64,000 nt of DNA, from positions 1-64,000 of the forward strand of contig NZ_BSSM01000009.1 in assembly GCF_030269125.1 (NCBI RefSeq). Direction: 5' to 3'. The translations under genes were made by a program, and so were the position numbers. The stretch is from Streptomyces hygroscopicus subsp. hygroscopicus (GTDB lineage: Bacteria > Actinomycetota > Actinomycetes > Streptomycetales > Streptomycetaceae). Positions 17,821 to 26,265 of this stretch are shown in pieces; the stretch's first letter is position 1; the number at the start of each line of letters is the position of its first letter. Under the pieces are notes generated by a model that saw only the letters and a list, made by a program, of their open reading frames with translations, had not been told where the DNA came from and searched no databases.

Positions 17821-17999
17821 GTCTCCGTCGCCTTTCCGCGGCCCTCGGTGGTCCCCGGGGAACGAGACGACGGCAGTGGCGACGGGGTTCCCCCCCGCGG
17901 GCGCCGGACATCGGACAGGTCCGCGTCCGGCCCGGTCGTCGGAATCGTCGCGTGCCCTCCCCGTGAGCATTCCGTGACCTCACCGGGCTGACGGCAGGG

Positions 18000-18043
18000 G
18001 TTCACCCGCCGTTCATTTATGGCCTTCGGCGGCTTCACCTGAT
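18000..18043 (+). promoter_or_regulatory. PHO box upstream of pstS
   Basis: GTTCACCCGCC (18000-18010) and GTTCATTTATG (18011-18021) form two adjoining 11-nt direct repeat units of the PhoP operator, with weaker units following and a further CTTCACC at 18033. This is the established binding pattern of PhoP in Streptomyces and predicts induction by phosphate starvation. A TAATTT -10-like box lies at 18049-18054. Confidence 0.85.
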
Positions 18044-18151
18044 CTGCCTAATTTCGGCCTTACCCGGTGCGGAGTGCGGTCTGGATGCGCTCCCGCACTC
18101 ACGACTTCGCACGCCGCCGACAGCGGCGGCTCCTGGAAGGAACTCCCGAAC

Positions 18152-19285
18152 GTGAAGCTTCAGCGCAAGAACCGGCTGCGCGCCCTGACTCTCGGTGCTG
18201 TCGCCGTCTCCGGCGCCCTGGCCCTGACGGCGTGCGGCTCCGACGACAACGGTGGCGGTTCCAAGGCCTCGGGTAACCCGTCCTCGGCGACCAACGCTTC
18301 CTCCATCAAGTGCGACGGCGCCAAGGGTCAGCTGCTGTCGGACGGCTCTTCCGCGCAGAAGAACGCGATCGACGCCTGGGTCAAGAACTTCTCGCAGGCC
18401 TGTGGCGTGCAGATCAACTACAAGGCCGGCGGCTCCGGCGCGGGCGTGACCTCGTTCACCCAGGGCCAGATCCCGTGGGCGGGCTCCGACTCGGCGCTCA
18501 AGCCCGAAGAGGTCGCCGCGTCCAAGAAGGTCTGCTCCGGCGGCCAGGGCATCGACCTCCCTATGGTCGGCGGCCCGATCGCCATCGGCTACAACCTCAA
18601 CGGCGTGGACAACCTGGTCCTGGACGCCCCCACCCTCGCCAAGATCTTCGACGGCAAGATCACCAACTGGAACGACGCGGCGATCAAGAAGCTGAACCCC
18701 TCGGCGAAGCTTCCCGACCTGAAGATCCAGGCCTTCCACCGCTCGGACGACTCCGGCACCACGGACAACCTCACCAAGTACCTGAAGGCCGCCACCCCGG
18801 AGAACTGGAAGTACTCGGGCGGCAAGACCTGGCAGGCGAAGGGCGGTCAGTCCGCCGCGCAGTCCTCCGGCGTGGCCCAGCAGGTCAAGCAGACCAACGG
18901 CGCCATCGGCTACTTCGAGCTGTCGTACGTCGGTGACGGCGTCAAGGCCGTGAGCATCAGCACCGGTGCCGCCCAGCCGGTCGCCCCCAGCACCGACAGC
19001 GCCACCAAGGCCATCGCCGACGCCAAGGTCGTCGGCACCGGCAGCGACCTGTCGCTCCAGCTGAACTACAACACCAAGGCCGACGGCGCGTACCCGATCA
19101 CCCTGGTGACCTACGAGATCGCCTGCGACAAGGGCAACAAGGCCGACACCCTGCCCACCGTCAAGGCGTTCCTCAACTACATGGCCTCCGAGGACGGCCA
19201 GAAGCTCCTCAGCGGCATCGACTACGCGCCGATGCCCGACGCGATCATCGGCAAGGTCCGCACCACCATCGCGGGCCTGAGCTGA
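18152..19285 (+). CDS. pstS: Phosphate ABC transporter substrate-binding lipoprotein
   Basis: A 377-residue lipoprotein that captures phosphate for the PstCA-PstB importer. The lipoprotein signal ends at Cys28 (ALTACG), followed by a Gly/Ser-rich linker. The periplasmic-type binding domain has the PstS phosphate-site features GSGAGVTSFTQG, WAGSD and RSDDSGTTDNLTKYL. The GTG at 18152 is selected because GGAAGGA lies 10 nt upstream and the signal peptide starts directly; the open frame further upstream is not needed. The PHO box sits about 110-150 bp upstream. A stem-loop after the stop may limit read-through into pstC. Confidence 0.95.
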   Translation: MKLQRKNRLRALTLGAVAVSGALALTACGSDDNGGGSKASGNPSSATNASSIKCDGAKGQLLSDGSSAQKNAIDAWVKNFSQACGVQINYKAGGSGAGVTSFTQGQIPWAGSDSALKPEEVAASKKVCSGGQGIDLPMVGGPIAIGYNLNGVDNLVLDAPTLAKIFDGKITNWNDAAIKKLNPSAKLPDLKIQAFHRSDDSGTTDNLTKYLKAATPENWKYSGGKTWQAKGGQSAAQSSGVAQQVKQTNGAIGYFELSYVGDGVKAVSISTGAAQPVAPSTDSATKAIADAKVVGTGSDLSLQLNYNTKADGAYPITLVTYEIACDKGNKADTLPTVKAFLNYMASEDGQKLLSGIDYAPMPDAIIGKVRTTIAGLS

Positions 19286-19297
19286 CCTGATCCGAGA

Positions 19298-19339
19298 GTG
19301 CGGCCCGGTCCCACGGCCTCCCCGGGGGCCGGGCCGCAC
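19298..19339 (+). terminator. Stem-loop between pstS and pstC
   Basis: An 11-bp perfect stem (GTGCGGCCCGG / CCGGGCCGCAC) with a 20-nt GC-rich loop lies 13 nt after the pstS stop and 71 nt before pstC. There is no T-run. It fits a partial terminator or 3'-end stabiliser that would leave pstS message in excess over pstCAB. Confidence 0.65.
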
Positions 19340-19409
19340 CGTCCGGTGCACCGCCGCCACGAGTCGCGCACCCCACAGGGACGAGCGGCTCCGCAGACCG
19401 GAGAACCCG

Positions 19410-20414
19410 ATGGACATGACGAAGACAACCGACGTACCACCTCCCGCACCCCAGCCGACCGCCGACCTGAAGAAGAGCGCGAACCGCGGCGCCACCCGCG
19501 CCGGTGACCGCGTCTTCCTCGGCCTGTCCCGCGGCTCGGGCATCCTGCTTCTGGTGATCATGGCCGCGATCGCGGTCTTCCTCACCTACCGTGCGTCCCT
19601 CGCGATCAGCAAGGACCACGGCAACTTCCTGACCACCTTCGAGTGGAACACCAACCTGGTCCCGCCGTCCTTCGGCATCGCGGTCCTGGCCTTCGGCACG
19701 GTGGTCTCCTCGGTCATCGCCATGGCCCTGGCGGTACCCGTCGCGGTCTCCATCGCGCTCTTCCTCACGCACTACGCCCCCCGCCGGATGAGCGGCCCGG
19801 TCGCCTATGTGATCGACCTGCTCGCCGCGGTGCCGTCCATCGTGTACGGCCTGTGGGGCGCCCTGATCCTCGTACCGCACCTGAACGGCCTGTTCGGCTG
19901 GCTCGACGAGTACCTGGGCTGGACCGGGATCTTCTCCTGGCAGGGCGGCGCGCCCCGCTCGATGCTCACCGTGGGCATCCTGCTCGCGATCATGATCCTG
20001 CCGATCATCACCAACGTGAGCCGCGAGGTCTTCCGCCAGGTCCCGCGGATGCACGAGGAGGCCGCGCTGGCCCTCGGCGCCACCCGCTGGGAGGTCATCC
20101 GCATGTCGGTGCTGCCCTTCGGGCGCTCCGGCGTGATCTCCGCCTCGATGCTCGGCCTCGGCCGCGCGCTCGGCGAGACGATGGCCGTGGCCACCGTGCT
20201 GTCCCCGACCTTCGACATCCAGACCAGCCTGCTCGACCCGGGCGGCGGCACCTTCGCCCAGAACATCGCCAGCAAGTTCGGCGAGGCGACGCAGGACGGC
20301 CGGGACGCGCTGATCGCCTCCGGCCTGGTCCTGTTCGTCATCACGCTGCTGGTCAATGGCGCGGCCCGTGCGATCATCGCCCGCCGCAAGGAGTACTCGG
20401 GGGCCAACGCATGA
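19410..20414 (+). CDS. pstC: Phosphate ABC transporter permease PstC
   Basis: A 334-residue inner-membrane permease with about six membrane helices. The cytoplasmic ABC-coupling (EAA) loop is seen as EEAALALGATRWEVIRMSVLPF. It pairs with PstA to form the phosphate channel. GGAGAA lies ahead of the ATG at 19410; a second ATG two codons later is possible. The gene overlaps pstA by 4 nt (ATGA). Confidence 0.95.
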   Translation: MDMTKTTDVPPPAPQPTADLKKSANRGATRAGDRVFLGLSRGSGILLLVIMAAIAVFLTYRASLAISKDHGNFLTTFEWNTNLVPPSFGIAVLAFGTVVSSVIAMALAVPVAVSIALFLTHYAPRRMSGPVAYVIDLLAAVPSIVYGLWGALILVPHLNGLFGWLDEYLGWTGIFSWQGGAPRSMLTVGILLAIMILPIITNVSREVFRQVPRMHEEAALALGATRWEVIRMSVLPFGRSGVISASMLGLGRALGETMAVATVLSPTFDIQTSLLDPGGGTFAQNIASKFGEATQDGRDALIASGLVLFVITLLVNGAARAIIARRKEYSGANA

Positions 20415-21472
20415 GCACCGCAGCCGTCACCGACAAGCGCCGCAGCTCGCTGCGCAGCGCCAGCCTGCCGAAGTGGTCGCCGTGGGCGATCGCCGCGGGC
20501 TCGATCGTGGTCGCGGTGGGCATCGGCGAGGGCGCCGGCCTGACCAGCCACATCCAGTGGGGCCTGATCGCCGCGCTGCTGTTCGTCCTCGGCACCTTCG
20601 TCATCGCGTCCGCGGTGGAGGGCCGGCGGCAGGCCAAGGACCGTATCGCCACCTCGCTGATGTGGGTCGCCTTCCTGGTCGCCCTGGTCCCGCTGGTCTC
20701 GCTGATCTGGACCACCGTCAAGCGCGGTGTGAAGGTCCTCGACCCCTACTTCCTGACGCACTCCATGGGCGTCGTCGCCGACTCCGAGCCGGGCGGCGGC
20801 ATCTACCACGCGATCATCGGCAGCCTGGAGCAGGTCGGCCTCGCCACGCTGATCGGGGCGCCGGTCGGTGTGCTCACCGCGATCTACCTGGTGGAGTACG
20901 GCCGCGGCGGCCTCGCCCGCGCGGTCACCTTCTTCGTCGACGTCATGACGGGCATCCCCTCGATCGTCGCGGGTCTGTTCATCCTCAGTCTGATGCTGAT
21001 GGCCGACATGCAGCCCTTCGGCTTCGCCGGCTCGCTGGCCCTGGCCATCCTGATGATGCCGGTCGTGGTCCGCTCCACGGAGGAGATGCTCAAGCTCGTA
21101 CCGAACGAGCTGCGCGAGGCGTCCCTGGCGCTCGGTGTGCCCAAGTGGCGCACGATCCTGAAGGTGGTCCTGCCGACCTCCATCGGCGGCATCACCACGG
21201 GCATCATGCTGGCCATCGCCCGGATCGCGGGCGAGACGGCGCCGGTCCTGCTGCTGGTGTGGGGCAACTCCTTCATCAACAACAACCCGTTCTCGGGTGC
21301 CCAGCAGGCGCTGCCGCTGTACATCTACCAGCAGTACTCGCAGAGCTCCGGTTCCACGGCGGCGTACGACCGCGCCTGGGCGGCCTCGCTCACGCTGATC
21401 GCCTTCGTGATGATCCTCAACCTGGCGGCCCGCGGCATCGCCCGCTGGAAGGCCCCGAAGACTGGTCGCTGA
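20411..21472 (+). CDS. pstA: Phosphate ABC transporter permease PstA
   Basis: A 353-residue membrane permease with an N-terminal hydrophobic extension (two helices, residues 25-75) before the core six-helix permease domain. The EAA loop reads LREASLALGVPKWRTILKVVLP. It is the second half of the phosphate channel. The ATG at 20411 overlaps the pstC stop (ATGA), which fixes the start over longer open frames upstream. pstB follows 40 nt after the stop. Confidence 0.95.
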   Translation: MSTAAVTDKRRSSLRSASLPKWSPWAIAAGSIVVAVGIGEGAGLTSHIQWGLIAALLFVLGTFVIASAVEGRRQAKDRIATSLMWVAFLVALVPLVSLIWTTVKRGVKVLDPYFLTHSMGVVADSEPGGGIYHAIIGSLEQVGLATLIGAPVGVLTAIYLVEYGRGGLARAVTFFVDVMTGIPSIVAGLFILSLMLMADMQPFGFAGSLALAILMMPVVVRSTEEMLKLVPNELREASLALGVPKWRTILKVVLPTSIGGITTGIMLAIARIAGETAPVLLLVWGNSFINNNPFSGAQQALPLYIYQQYSQSSGSTAAYDRAWAASLTLIAFVMILNLAARGIARWKAPKTGR

Positions 21473-21512
21473 CCGCGGCCCCTCAGCGACTGACGGAAGT
21501 AGTGAAGTAGTA

Positions 21513-22289
21513 ATGGCCAAGCGAATCGATGTAAGCGGACTGACCGCGTACTACGGCTCCCACAAGGCGATCGAGGACATCTCGATGACCGTCGAGCCGC
21601 GCTCGGTGACGGCGTTCATCGGCCCCTCCGGCTGCGGCAAGTCGACGTTCCTGCGCACCCTGAACCGCATGCACGAGGTCACCCCGGGCGGCCGCGTCGA
21701 GGGCAAGGTGCTGCTCGACGACGAGGACCTGTACGGCACCGGGGTCGACCCCGTGTCGGTGCGGCGCGAGGTGGGCATGGTGTTCCAGCGCCCGAACCCG
21801 TTCCCCACGATGTCGATCTTCGACAACGTGGCCGCCGGTCTGCGTCTGAACGGGAACTACCGCAAGAACGAGCTGAACGACATCGTCGAGAAGTCGCTCA
21901 AGGGCGCGAACCTCTGGAACGAGGTCAAGGACCGGCTGAACAAGCCGGGTGCCGGGCTCTCCGGTGGTCAGCAGCAGCGGCTCTGCATCGCCCGTGCGAT
22001 CGCGGTGGAGCCGAAGGTGCTGCTCATGGACGAGCCGTGCTCCGCGCTCGACCCGATCTCGACGCTCGCGATCGAGGACCTGATCGGTGAGCTGAAGGAG
22101 CGGTTCACGATCGTCATCGTGACGCACAACATGCAGCAGGCGGCGCGTGTCTCCGACCGCACGGCCTTCTTCAACCTCGCGGCGGTCGGCCAGCCCGGAC
22201 GGCTGATCGAGATCGACGACACGGAGCGCATCTTCTCCAACCCGTCGGTCCAGGCCACGGAGGACTACATCTCCGGCCGCTTCGGCTGA
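21513..22289 (+). CDS. pstB: Phosphate ABC transporter ATPase PstB
   Basis: A 258-residue ABC ATPase that powers phosphate uptake. Walker A is GPSGCGKST (residues 37-45), the signature is LSGGQQQRL, Walker B is VLLMDEPCSALDP and the switch His lies in VTHNMQQA. The length is standard for PstB. It is the last gene of the pst operon, followed by a strong terminator 94 nt downstream. Confidence 0.96.
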   Translation: MAKRIDVSGLTAYYGSHKAIEDISMTVEPRSVTAFIGPSGCGKSTFLRTLNRMHEVTPGGRVEGKVLLDDEDLYGTGVDPVSVRREVGMVFQRPNPFPTMSIFDNVAAGLRLNGNYRKNELNDIVEKSLKGANLWNEVKDRLNKPGAGLSGGQQQRLCIARAIAVEPKVLLMDEPCSALDPISTLAIEDLIGELKERFTIVIVTHNMQQAARVSDRTAFFNLAAVGQPGRLIEIDDTERIFSNPSVQATEDYISGRFG

Positions 22290-22382
22290 GCCGGTACGGC
22301 GTCTCCGGCCGGCTCGGCCGAGCCGGCGGTGGCACAGAACTCCTCGCGGTGCTGCATGGCGGTGCCACCGCGAGGGCGCGAA

Positions 22383-22412
22383 GGGCCCGCCCCCGTCATC
22401 GGGGGCGGGCCC
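22383..22412 (+). terminator. pst operon terminator
   Basis: GGGCCCGCCCCCG-TCAT-CGGGGGCGGGCCC is a perfect 13-bp stem with a 4-nt loop. It ends the pst operon; the 326-bp convergent gap to the pit gene holds this hairpin, a second one at 22572, and no gene. Confidence 0.8.
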
Positions 22413-22571
22413 ACTGCGTTCGGGTCGTGCCACGTTCCGGGGGGCTCCCCCCTACCTCGCGGGGTTTCCCGGGGGCCCGGTTCAGTGGCCGGGGCCGAGT
22501 TCCCGGTGTCCCTCCGCCTCCCGGCCGGCCGGGAGGCGGCCGCGGGTGGTGGGCGAGGCGGGCAAGGGAAA

Positions 22572-22600
22572 GCCCACCCCCTCGGAGCGAGGAGGTGGGC
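22572..22600 (-). terminator. pit terminator
   Basis: A 12-nt-arm hairpin (GCCCACCCCCTC / GAGGAGGTGGGC, one mismatch, 5-nt loop) lies 16 nt past the pit stop and is preceded on the plus strand by A-rich sequence, giving a T-containing tail on the minus strand. Confidence 0.7.
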
Positions 22601-22615
22601 CCGGCGGAGGTCGGG

Positions 22616-23614
22616 TCAGAGGACCGTCAGCTTCACCAGTCCGAAGGCCAGCGCGGCGACCAGCGCGGCCGCCGGCATCGTGATGAACCAGCCCAGGACG
22701 ATGTTCTTGGCCACGCCCCAGCGGACGGCGTTCACGCGCTTGGTGGCGCCGACGCCCATGATGGCGGAGGTGATGACGTGGGTCGTGGAGATCGGCGCCT
22801 TGAAGAGGTACGCACTGCCGAACATGATCGACGCGCCGGTCGCCTCCGCGGCGAACCCCTGCGGCGGGTCCAGCTCGATGATCTTCCGGCCGAGCGTCCG
22901 CATGATGCGCCAGCCGCCCGCGTAGGTGCCGAGCGACAGCATCATCGCCGAGACCAGCTTCACCCAGACCGGGATCGGGTCGCCGAAGGTGCCGTGGCCG
23001 GCGATGACCAGGGCCATCACCACGACACCCATCGTCTTCTGGGCGTCCTGCAGACCGTGGCCGAGCGCCATGCCCGCCGCGGAGACCGTCTGCGCTATGC
23101 GGAAGCCCCGCTTGGCCTTGTGCGGATTGGTCCGCCGGAAGAGCCACATGATCAGCAGCATCACCAGGTAGCCGACGATCAGGCCGACGACCGGGGACAG
23201 GAACATCGGGATGATGACCTTGTTGACGACGCCGTCCCAGTGGACCGCCGTACCGCCCGCGAGCGCCGCCCCCACCAGGCCGCCGAACAGCGCGTGCGAG
23301 GAGGACGAGGGCAGACCGAAGTACCAGGTGACGAGGTTCCAGGCGATCGCGCCGAGCAGCGCGGCGAAGAGGATGCCCATCCCCGTCCCGCCCGACGGCG
23401 TCTCGATCAGCCCCTCGCTGACCGTCTTGGCGACCCCGGAGCCGAGGAAGGCGCCGGCGAGGTTCATCACGGCGGCCATCGCCAGCGCCGCCCGCGGGGT
23501 CAGTGCCCGCGTGGAGACCGAGGTGGCGATCGCGTTCGCCGAGTCGTGGAAGCCGTTGGTGTACGTGAACAGGAGCGCGACCGCGACGGTCACGACCAGA
23601 GCCAGGGTGTCCAT
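22616..23614 (-). CDS. pit: Low-affinity inorganic phosphate transporter, Pit family
   Basis: A 332-residue polytopic membrane protein of the PHO4/Pit family, which carries metal-phosphate with protons at low affinity. The duplicated signature is visible as GFHDSANAIATSVSTRALTP (about residues 21-40) and GLPSSSSHAL, with ALGHGLQDAQKTMGV and APISTTHVI in the second half. It follows the DUF47 gene by 7 nt in the same operon, a common pairing. From memory S. coelicolor SCO4138 is the equivalent, reported to be expressed when phosphate is ample. Confidence 0.92.
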   Translation of the reverse strand: MDTLALVVTVAVALLFTYTNGFHDSANAIATSVSTRALTPRAALAMAAVMNLAGAFLGSGVAKTVSEGLIETPSGGTGMGILFAALLGAIAWNLVTWYFGLPSSSSHALFGGLVGAALAGGTAVHWDGVVNKVIIPMFLSPVVGLIVGYLVMLLIMWLFRRTNPHKAKRGFRIAQTVSAAGMALGHGLQDAQKTMGVVVMALVIAGHGTFGDPIPVWVKLVSAMMLSLGTYAGGWRIMRTLGRKIIELDPPQGFAAEATGASIMFGSAYLFKAPISTTHVITSAIMGVGATKRVNAVRWGVAKNIVLGWFITMPAAALVAALAFGLVKLTVL

Positions 23615-23621
23615 CGACGCC

Positions 23622-24242
23622 TCAGGACTCCTTGACGGCGATGGTCTCCACCGTGTTCGCCACGTGCTCGAACGCGTCTGCCGCCTCTTCCAGAACGTCC
23701 ACGATCTGCTTGAGCTTCAGCACCTCGATCGCGTCGTACTTGCCGTTGAACAGGTGCGCCAGCAGCTTGCGGTGGATCTGGTCGGCCTGGTTCTCCAGCC
23801 GGTTGACCTCGATCCAGTACTCGGTGAGGTTGTCCATCGTGCGGAGGTTCGGCATCGCCTCCGCGGTCAGCTCGGCCGCGCGGGCCAGCACCTCGATCTG
23901 CTGCTCGACGCCCTTCGGCAGTTCCTCGACGTTGTAGAGGACGACGAGGTCGACGGCCTCCTCCATGAAGTCCATGATGTCGTCCAGGGAACCGGCGAGG
24001 GTGTAGATGTCCTCGCGGTCGAACGGCGTGATGAACGAGGAGTTCAGCTGGTGGAAGATCGCGTGCGTGGCGTCGTCACCTGCGTGTTCCGCTGCCCGCA
24101 TGCGCTCCGCGATCTCGGCTCGGGCGGAGGAGTCCGCCCCGAGCAGTTCCATCAGGAGTTTCGAGCCGGTGACGATGTTGTCCGCGGAAGCGGCGAACAT
24201 GTCGTAGAAGCTCGTCTCCCTGGGGGTCAGACGAAAGCGCAC
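23622..24242 (-). CDS. DUF47 (PhoU-like) protein
   Basis: A 206-residue all-helical protein of the DUF47 family, a PhoU relative that travels with Pit transporters and probably modulates them. It carries the family's acidic metal-cluster helices (MRAAEHAGDDATHAIFHQL, DREDIYTLAGSLDDIMDF). It starts at GTG 24242 with GAGGACC about 10 nt upstream, and is the first gene of the DUF47-pit operon. The upstream region contains the short inverted repeat TGATGC-TAGGC-GCATCA (24278-24294), which could be a regulatory site. Confidence 0.88.
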   Translation of the reverse strand: MRFRLTPRETSFYDMFAASADNIVTGSKLLMELLGADSSARAEIAERMRAAEHAGDDATHAIFHQLNSSFITPFDREDIYTLAGSLDDIMDFMEEAVDLVVLYNVEELPKGVEQQIEVLARAAELTAEAMPNLRTMDNLTEYWIEVNRLENQADQIHRKLLAHLFNGKYDAIEVLKLKQIVDVLEEAADAFEHVANTVETIAVKES

Positions 24243-24397
24243 GTGGGGTCCTCGGGGTGCTTCGGTTTCGGTCAGGCTGATGCTAGGCGCATCATCCGGC
24301 CACGGCTATCGGGCCGCCTTCCAGTGTCGCCCATCGAGCGGGGCGATCATCACGGGGGCGTACCAAGGCCCCCATACCCAGCAAAATTCGGTACCAT

Positions 24398-24414
24398 ATA
24401 CCCAGTAGGGGTAT
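24398..24414. promoter_or_regulatory. Putative CsoR operator
   Basis: ATACCC-AGTA-GGGGTAT is a near-perfect inverted repeat of the type bound by Cu(I)-responsive CsoR proteins (G/C-rich core flanked by TA). It lies 61 bp upstream of csoR. A half-site-like CCATACCC occurs at about 24372. Autoregulation of csoR is the simplest reading. Confidence 0.65.
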
Positions 24415-24475
24415 GCCGGGCGTTATGTCCCCCCGTATGTGACCGAGAACACCCGCCCCGAGATGGAGGCCCGCT

Positions 24476-24820
24476 ATGACGACCACCGAGGCCGGCGCGA
24501 CGGCACCCTCCGGACAGACGGAGTGCGCCGATCACGCCACGCACGGTTACCACAAGCAGAAGGACGAGCACCTCAAGCGGCTGCGCCGGATCGAGGGGCA
24601 GATCCGGGGTCTGCAGCGGATGGTGGACGAGGACACCTACTGCATCGACATACTCACCCAGGTCTCCGCCTCCACCAAGGCGCTCCAGTCCTTCGCGCTC
24701 CAGCTGCTGGAGGAGCACCTGCGGCACTGCGTGGCGGACGCGGCCCTCAAGGGCGGGGACGAGATCGACGCCAAGGTGGACGAGGCGACGAAGGCGATCG
24801 GGCGGCTGCTGCGCACCTGA
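24476..24820 (+). CDS. csoR: Copper-sensing repressor CsoR
   Basis: A 114-residue CsoR/RcnR-family repressor. The Cu(I) ligand set is complete: Cys56 (TYCIDIL), His81 and Cys85 (HLRHCV). The DNA-binding helix is HLKRLRRIEGQIRGLQRM. Apo-CsoR binds operators and copper releases it. No copper chaperone or P-type ATPase gene is adjacent, so its other targets must be elsewhere, as recalled for SCO4136 of S. coelicolor/S. lividans. The ATG at 24476 begins a short variable N-terminal tail. A small gene on the opposite strand ends 12 nt downstream. Confidence 0.93.
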   Translation: MTTTEAGATAPSGQTECADHATHGYHKQKDEHLKRLRRIEGQIRGLQRMVDEDTYCIDILTQVSASTKALQSFALQLLEEHLRHCVADAALKGGDEIDAKVDEATKAIGRLLRT

Positions 24821-24831
24821 GGGGCGCGGCC

Positions 24832-25002
24832 TCAGCTGTCGCGTTCCCGCCGTTCCACCCTGAGCACCTCGTCGATGCTCTCCAGGCTGAGCCGGTCCTC
24901 GGCGGCCGAGGCCGCGATGATCAACTCGCCGCACAGCTCGATCTCGGCGAGGGCCACGTGGTCCTGAACCGCCGTACCGCCGACCGCCGCCACCCGCCTC
25001 AC
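24832..25002 (-). CDS. Small conserved-looking protein (56 residues)
   Basis: A 56-residue open frame on the minus strand, convergent with csoR. It has clear coding character: a regular alternating hydrophobic/acidic pattern (VALAEIELCGELIIAASAAED) and a charged end (LRVERRERDS). AGGGA lies 4-8 nt before the proposed GTG at 25002; a second GTG at 24993 is possible. There is one Cys, no membrane segment and no recognised domain. The predicted fold is beta-alpha with amphipathic helices. The function is unknown. Confidence 0.6.
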   Translation of the reverse strand: MRRVAAVGGTAVQDHVALAEIELCGELIIAASAAEDRLSLESIDEVLRVERRERDS

Positions 25003-25122
25003 CTCTTCCCTGACGTCACCGAACTCCTAGGGTAGGAGGCGGTTTACCCACCGCGCATGGCACGGACGGGCTACTTACGAGGGGGCGTCCGGGACTAGTG
25101 CCGGGCCGGAAAGTGGCTGATT

Positions 25123-25992
25123 TCAGGCCCCTTTGGCGCCCGCCTCCTCCGCGATGCGCCCGGCGTAGATGTCCCGCTGGTGCGGCAGTTTCACGACGGC
25201 GGAGGCGCCGAAGTCGTACAGCAGGGTCGTCGAGGTGACGGCGACCGGGGTCTTCTGCCGGCCGTTGACGAAACTGAAGCGCTGGCGCAGTTTGACCAGG
25301 CGGCCCTGGTCGTCCAGGTAGGCGTCGAAGGGGACCTGGGTCGTGGCGAACCCTTTCGCCGCCGCTGCCAGGGACTTCCCGACGTCCGCGGGCGCGTACC
25401 GGGCCGCGTCGGTCAGGTCGGCCGTGCCCCGGAAGTGCCGGACCGGTGTGCCGCCGACCTCGGTGCGGCCCACGTAGCTCGCCCACCGGGTGCCGCGCAG
25501 CACCGCGGCCGCGGTGTACGGGTCGGTGACGCCGCCGGTGACGAGATTGCCGTCGGACAGCGTGGCCGTCTCCACCCGCACCCACTTGTCGGCGGGCACC
25601 CCCGCACCCCGGTTCTTCATGAACAGGGCGCCCGGCGCGAGGAGTTCGGTGAGCGGACGGTGCTCGGCGGCGCCGGTCGGGTCGGCGGGGAGCACGACGG
25701 TCAGCCGGCCCAGCCGGTGGACGTAGTCGTAGACCCCCTTGCCGCGGATGGTGACCCGGGTGCCGCCCGTGGCCATCTCCATGGCGGTGCCGGCCTTGGA
25801 GCTGCCCGCGTCGATCAGGGCGCCGGCCGCGCCGTTCAGGAGGGTGAGCGGATCGCCCGCGCCGCTCCTGACGTCCTCTGCGGGAAGCCCGAGGTCCGAA
25901 CAGCCGCCGGCGCCCGCCCCGAGGACGAGCATGAGGCCCAGCGCGACGGCCGCTCTGCCCGGGTGCGCCTGCCTGTACTGCCGCCGTTCCAT
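25123..25992 (-). CDS. Putative lipoprotein of LppX/LprG-like type
   Basis: A 289-residue exported lipoprotein. The signal peptide ends in the lipobox AGGC with Cys31, and the mature part alternates beta strands and short helices in the manner of LppX/LprAFG lipoproteins, which carry acylated lipids between membrane and wall in actinobacteria. The family assignment is from overall pattern (TVVLPADPTGAAE, VPFDAYLDDQGRLVKLRQRFSF near residue 240), not a catalytic motif. It starts at ATG 25992 and is monocistronic. The neighbours on both sides are small proteins. Confidence 0.75.
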   Translation of the reverse strand: MERRQYRQAHPGRAAVALGLMLVLGAGAGGCSDLGLPAEDVRSGAGDPLTLLNGAAGALIDAGSSKAGTAMEMATGGTRVTIRGKGVYDYVHRLGRLTVVLPADPTGAAEHRPLTELLAPGALFMKNRGAGVPADKWVRVETATLSDGNLVTGGVTDPYTAAAVLRGTRWASYVGRTEVGGTPVRHFRGTADLTDAARYAPADVGKSLAAAAKGFATTQVPFDAYLDDQGRLVKLRQRFSFVNGRQKTPVAVTSTTLLYDFGASAVVKLPHQRDIYAGRIAEEAGAKGA

Positions 25993-26097
25993 CGCCCTGC
26001 CTTCCCCCAGCCGGTACGTCCGTTACGGCCCCCCTGTCGTCCGGTTAACGACGAGTAGGGGACTGCCGTCACGCTCTGCCCTTGGCTTCTCGGTACC

Positions 26098-26262
26098 GTG
26101 GACGACGTGGCGCAGCAGGACTCGCGGGAACCCGACCATCTGACGACGACGACCGAACAGGGCCGCTTCTGCGTGGCCCGCTGCACCTGCGGCTGGCGCG
26201 GCCCGGCCCGCAGGGCCCGCAGCCAGGCCAGGACGGACGCGGCCGAGCACGAGAACGGATGA
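26098..26262 (+). CDS. Small Cys-rich protein (about 54 residues)
   Basis: A short frame starting at GTG 26098 (or GTG 26107, giving 51 residues) and ending at 26262, just before the convergent Nudix gene. The core FCVARCTCGWRGPARR has three Cys in a Cx3CxC arrangement followed by GW, like a metal-binding knuckle. An acidic/polar N terminus and an Ala/Arg tail complete it. The third-position GC bias is that of a real gene. No ribosome binding site is seen, so a leaderless message is possible. No known function is recognised. Confidence 0.65.
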   Translation: MDDVAQQDSREPDHLTTTTEQGRFCVARCTCGWRGPARRARSQARTDAAEHENG

Positions 26263-26265
26263 GGT

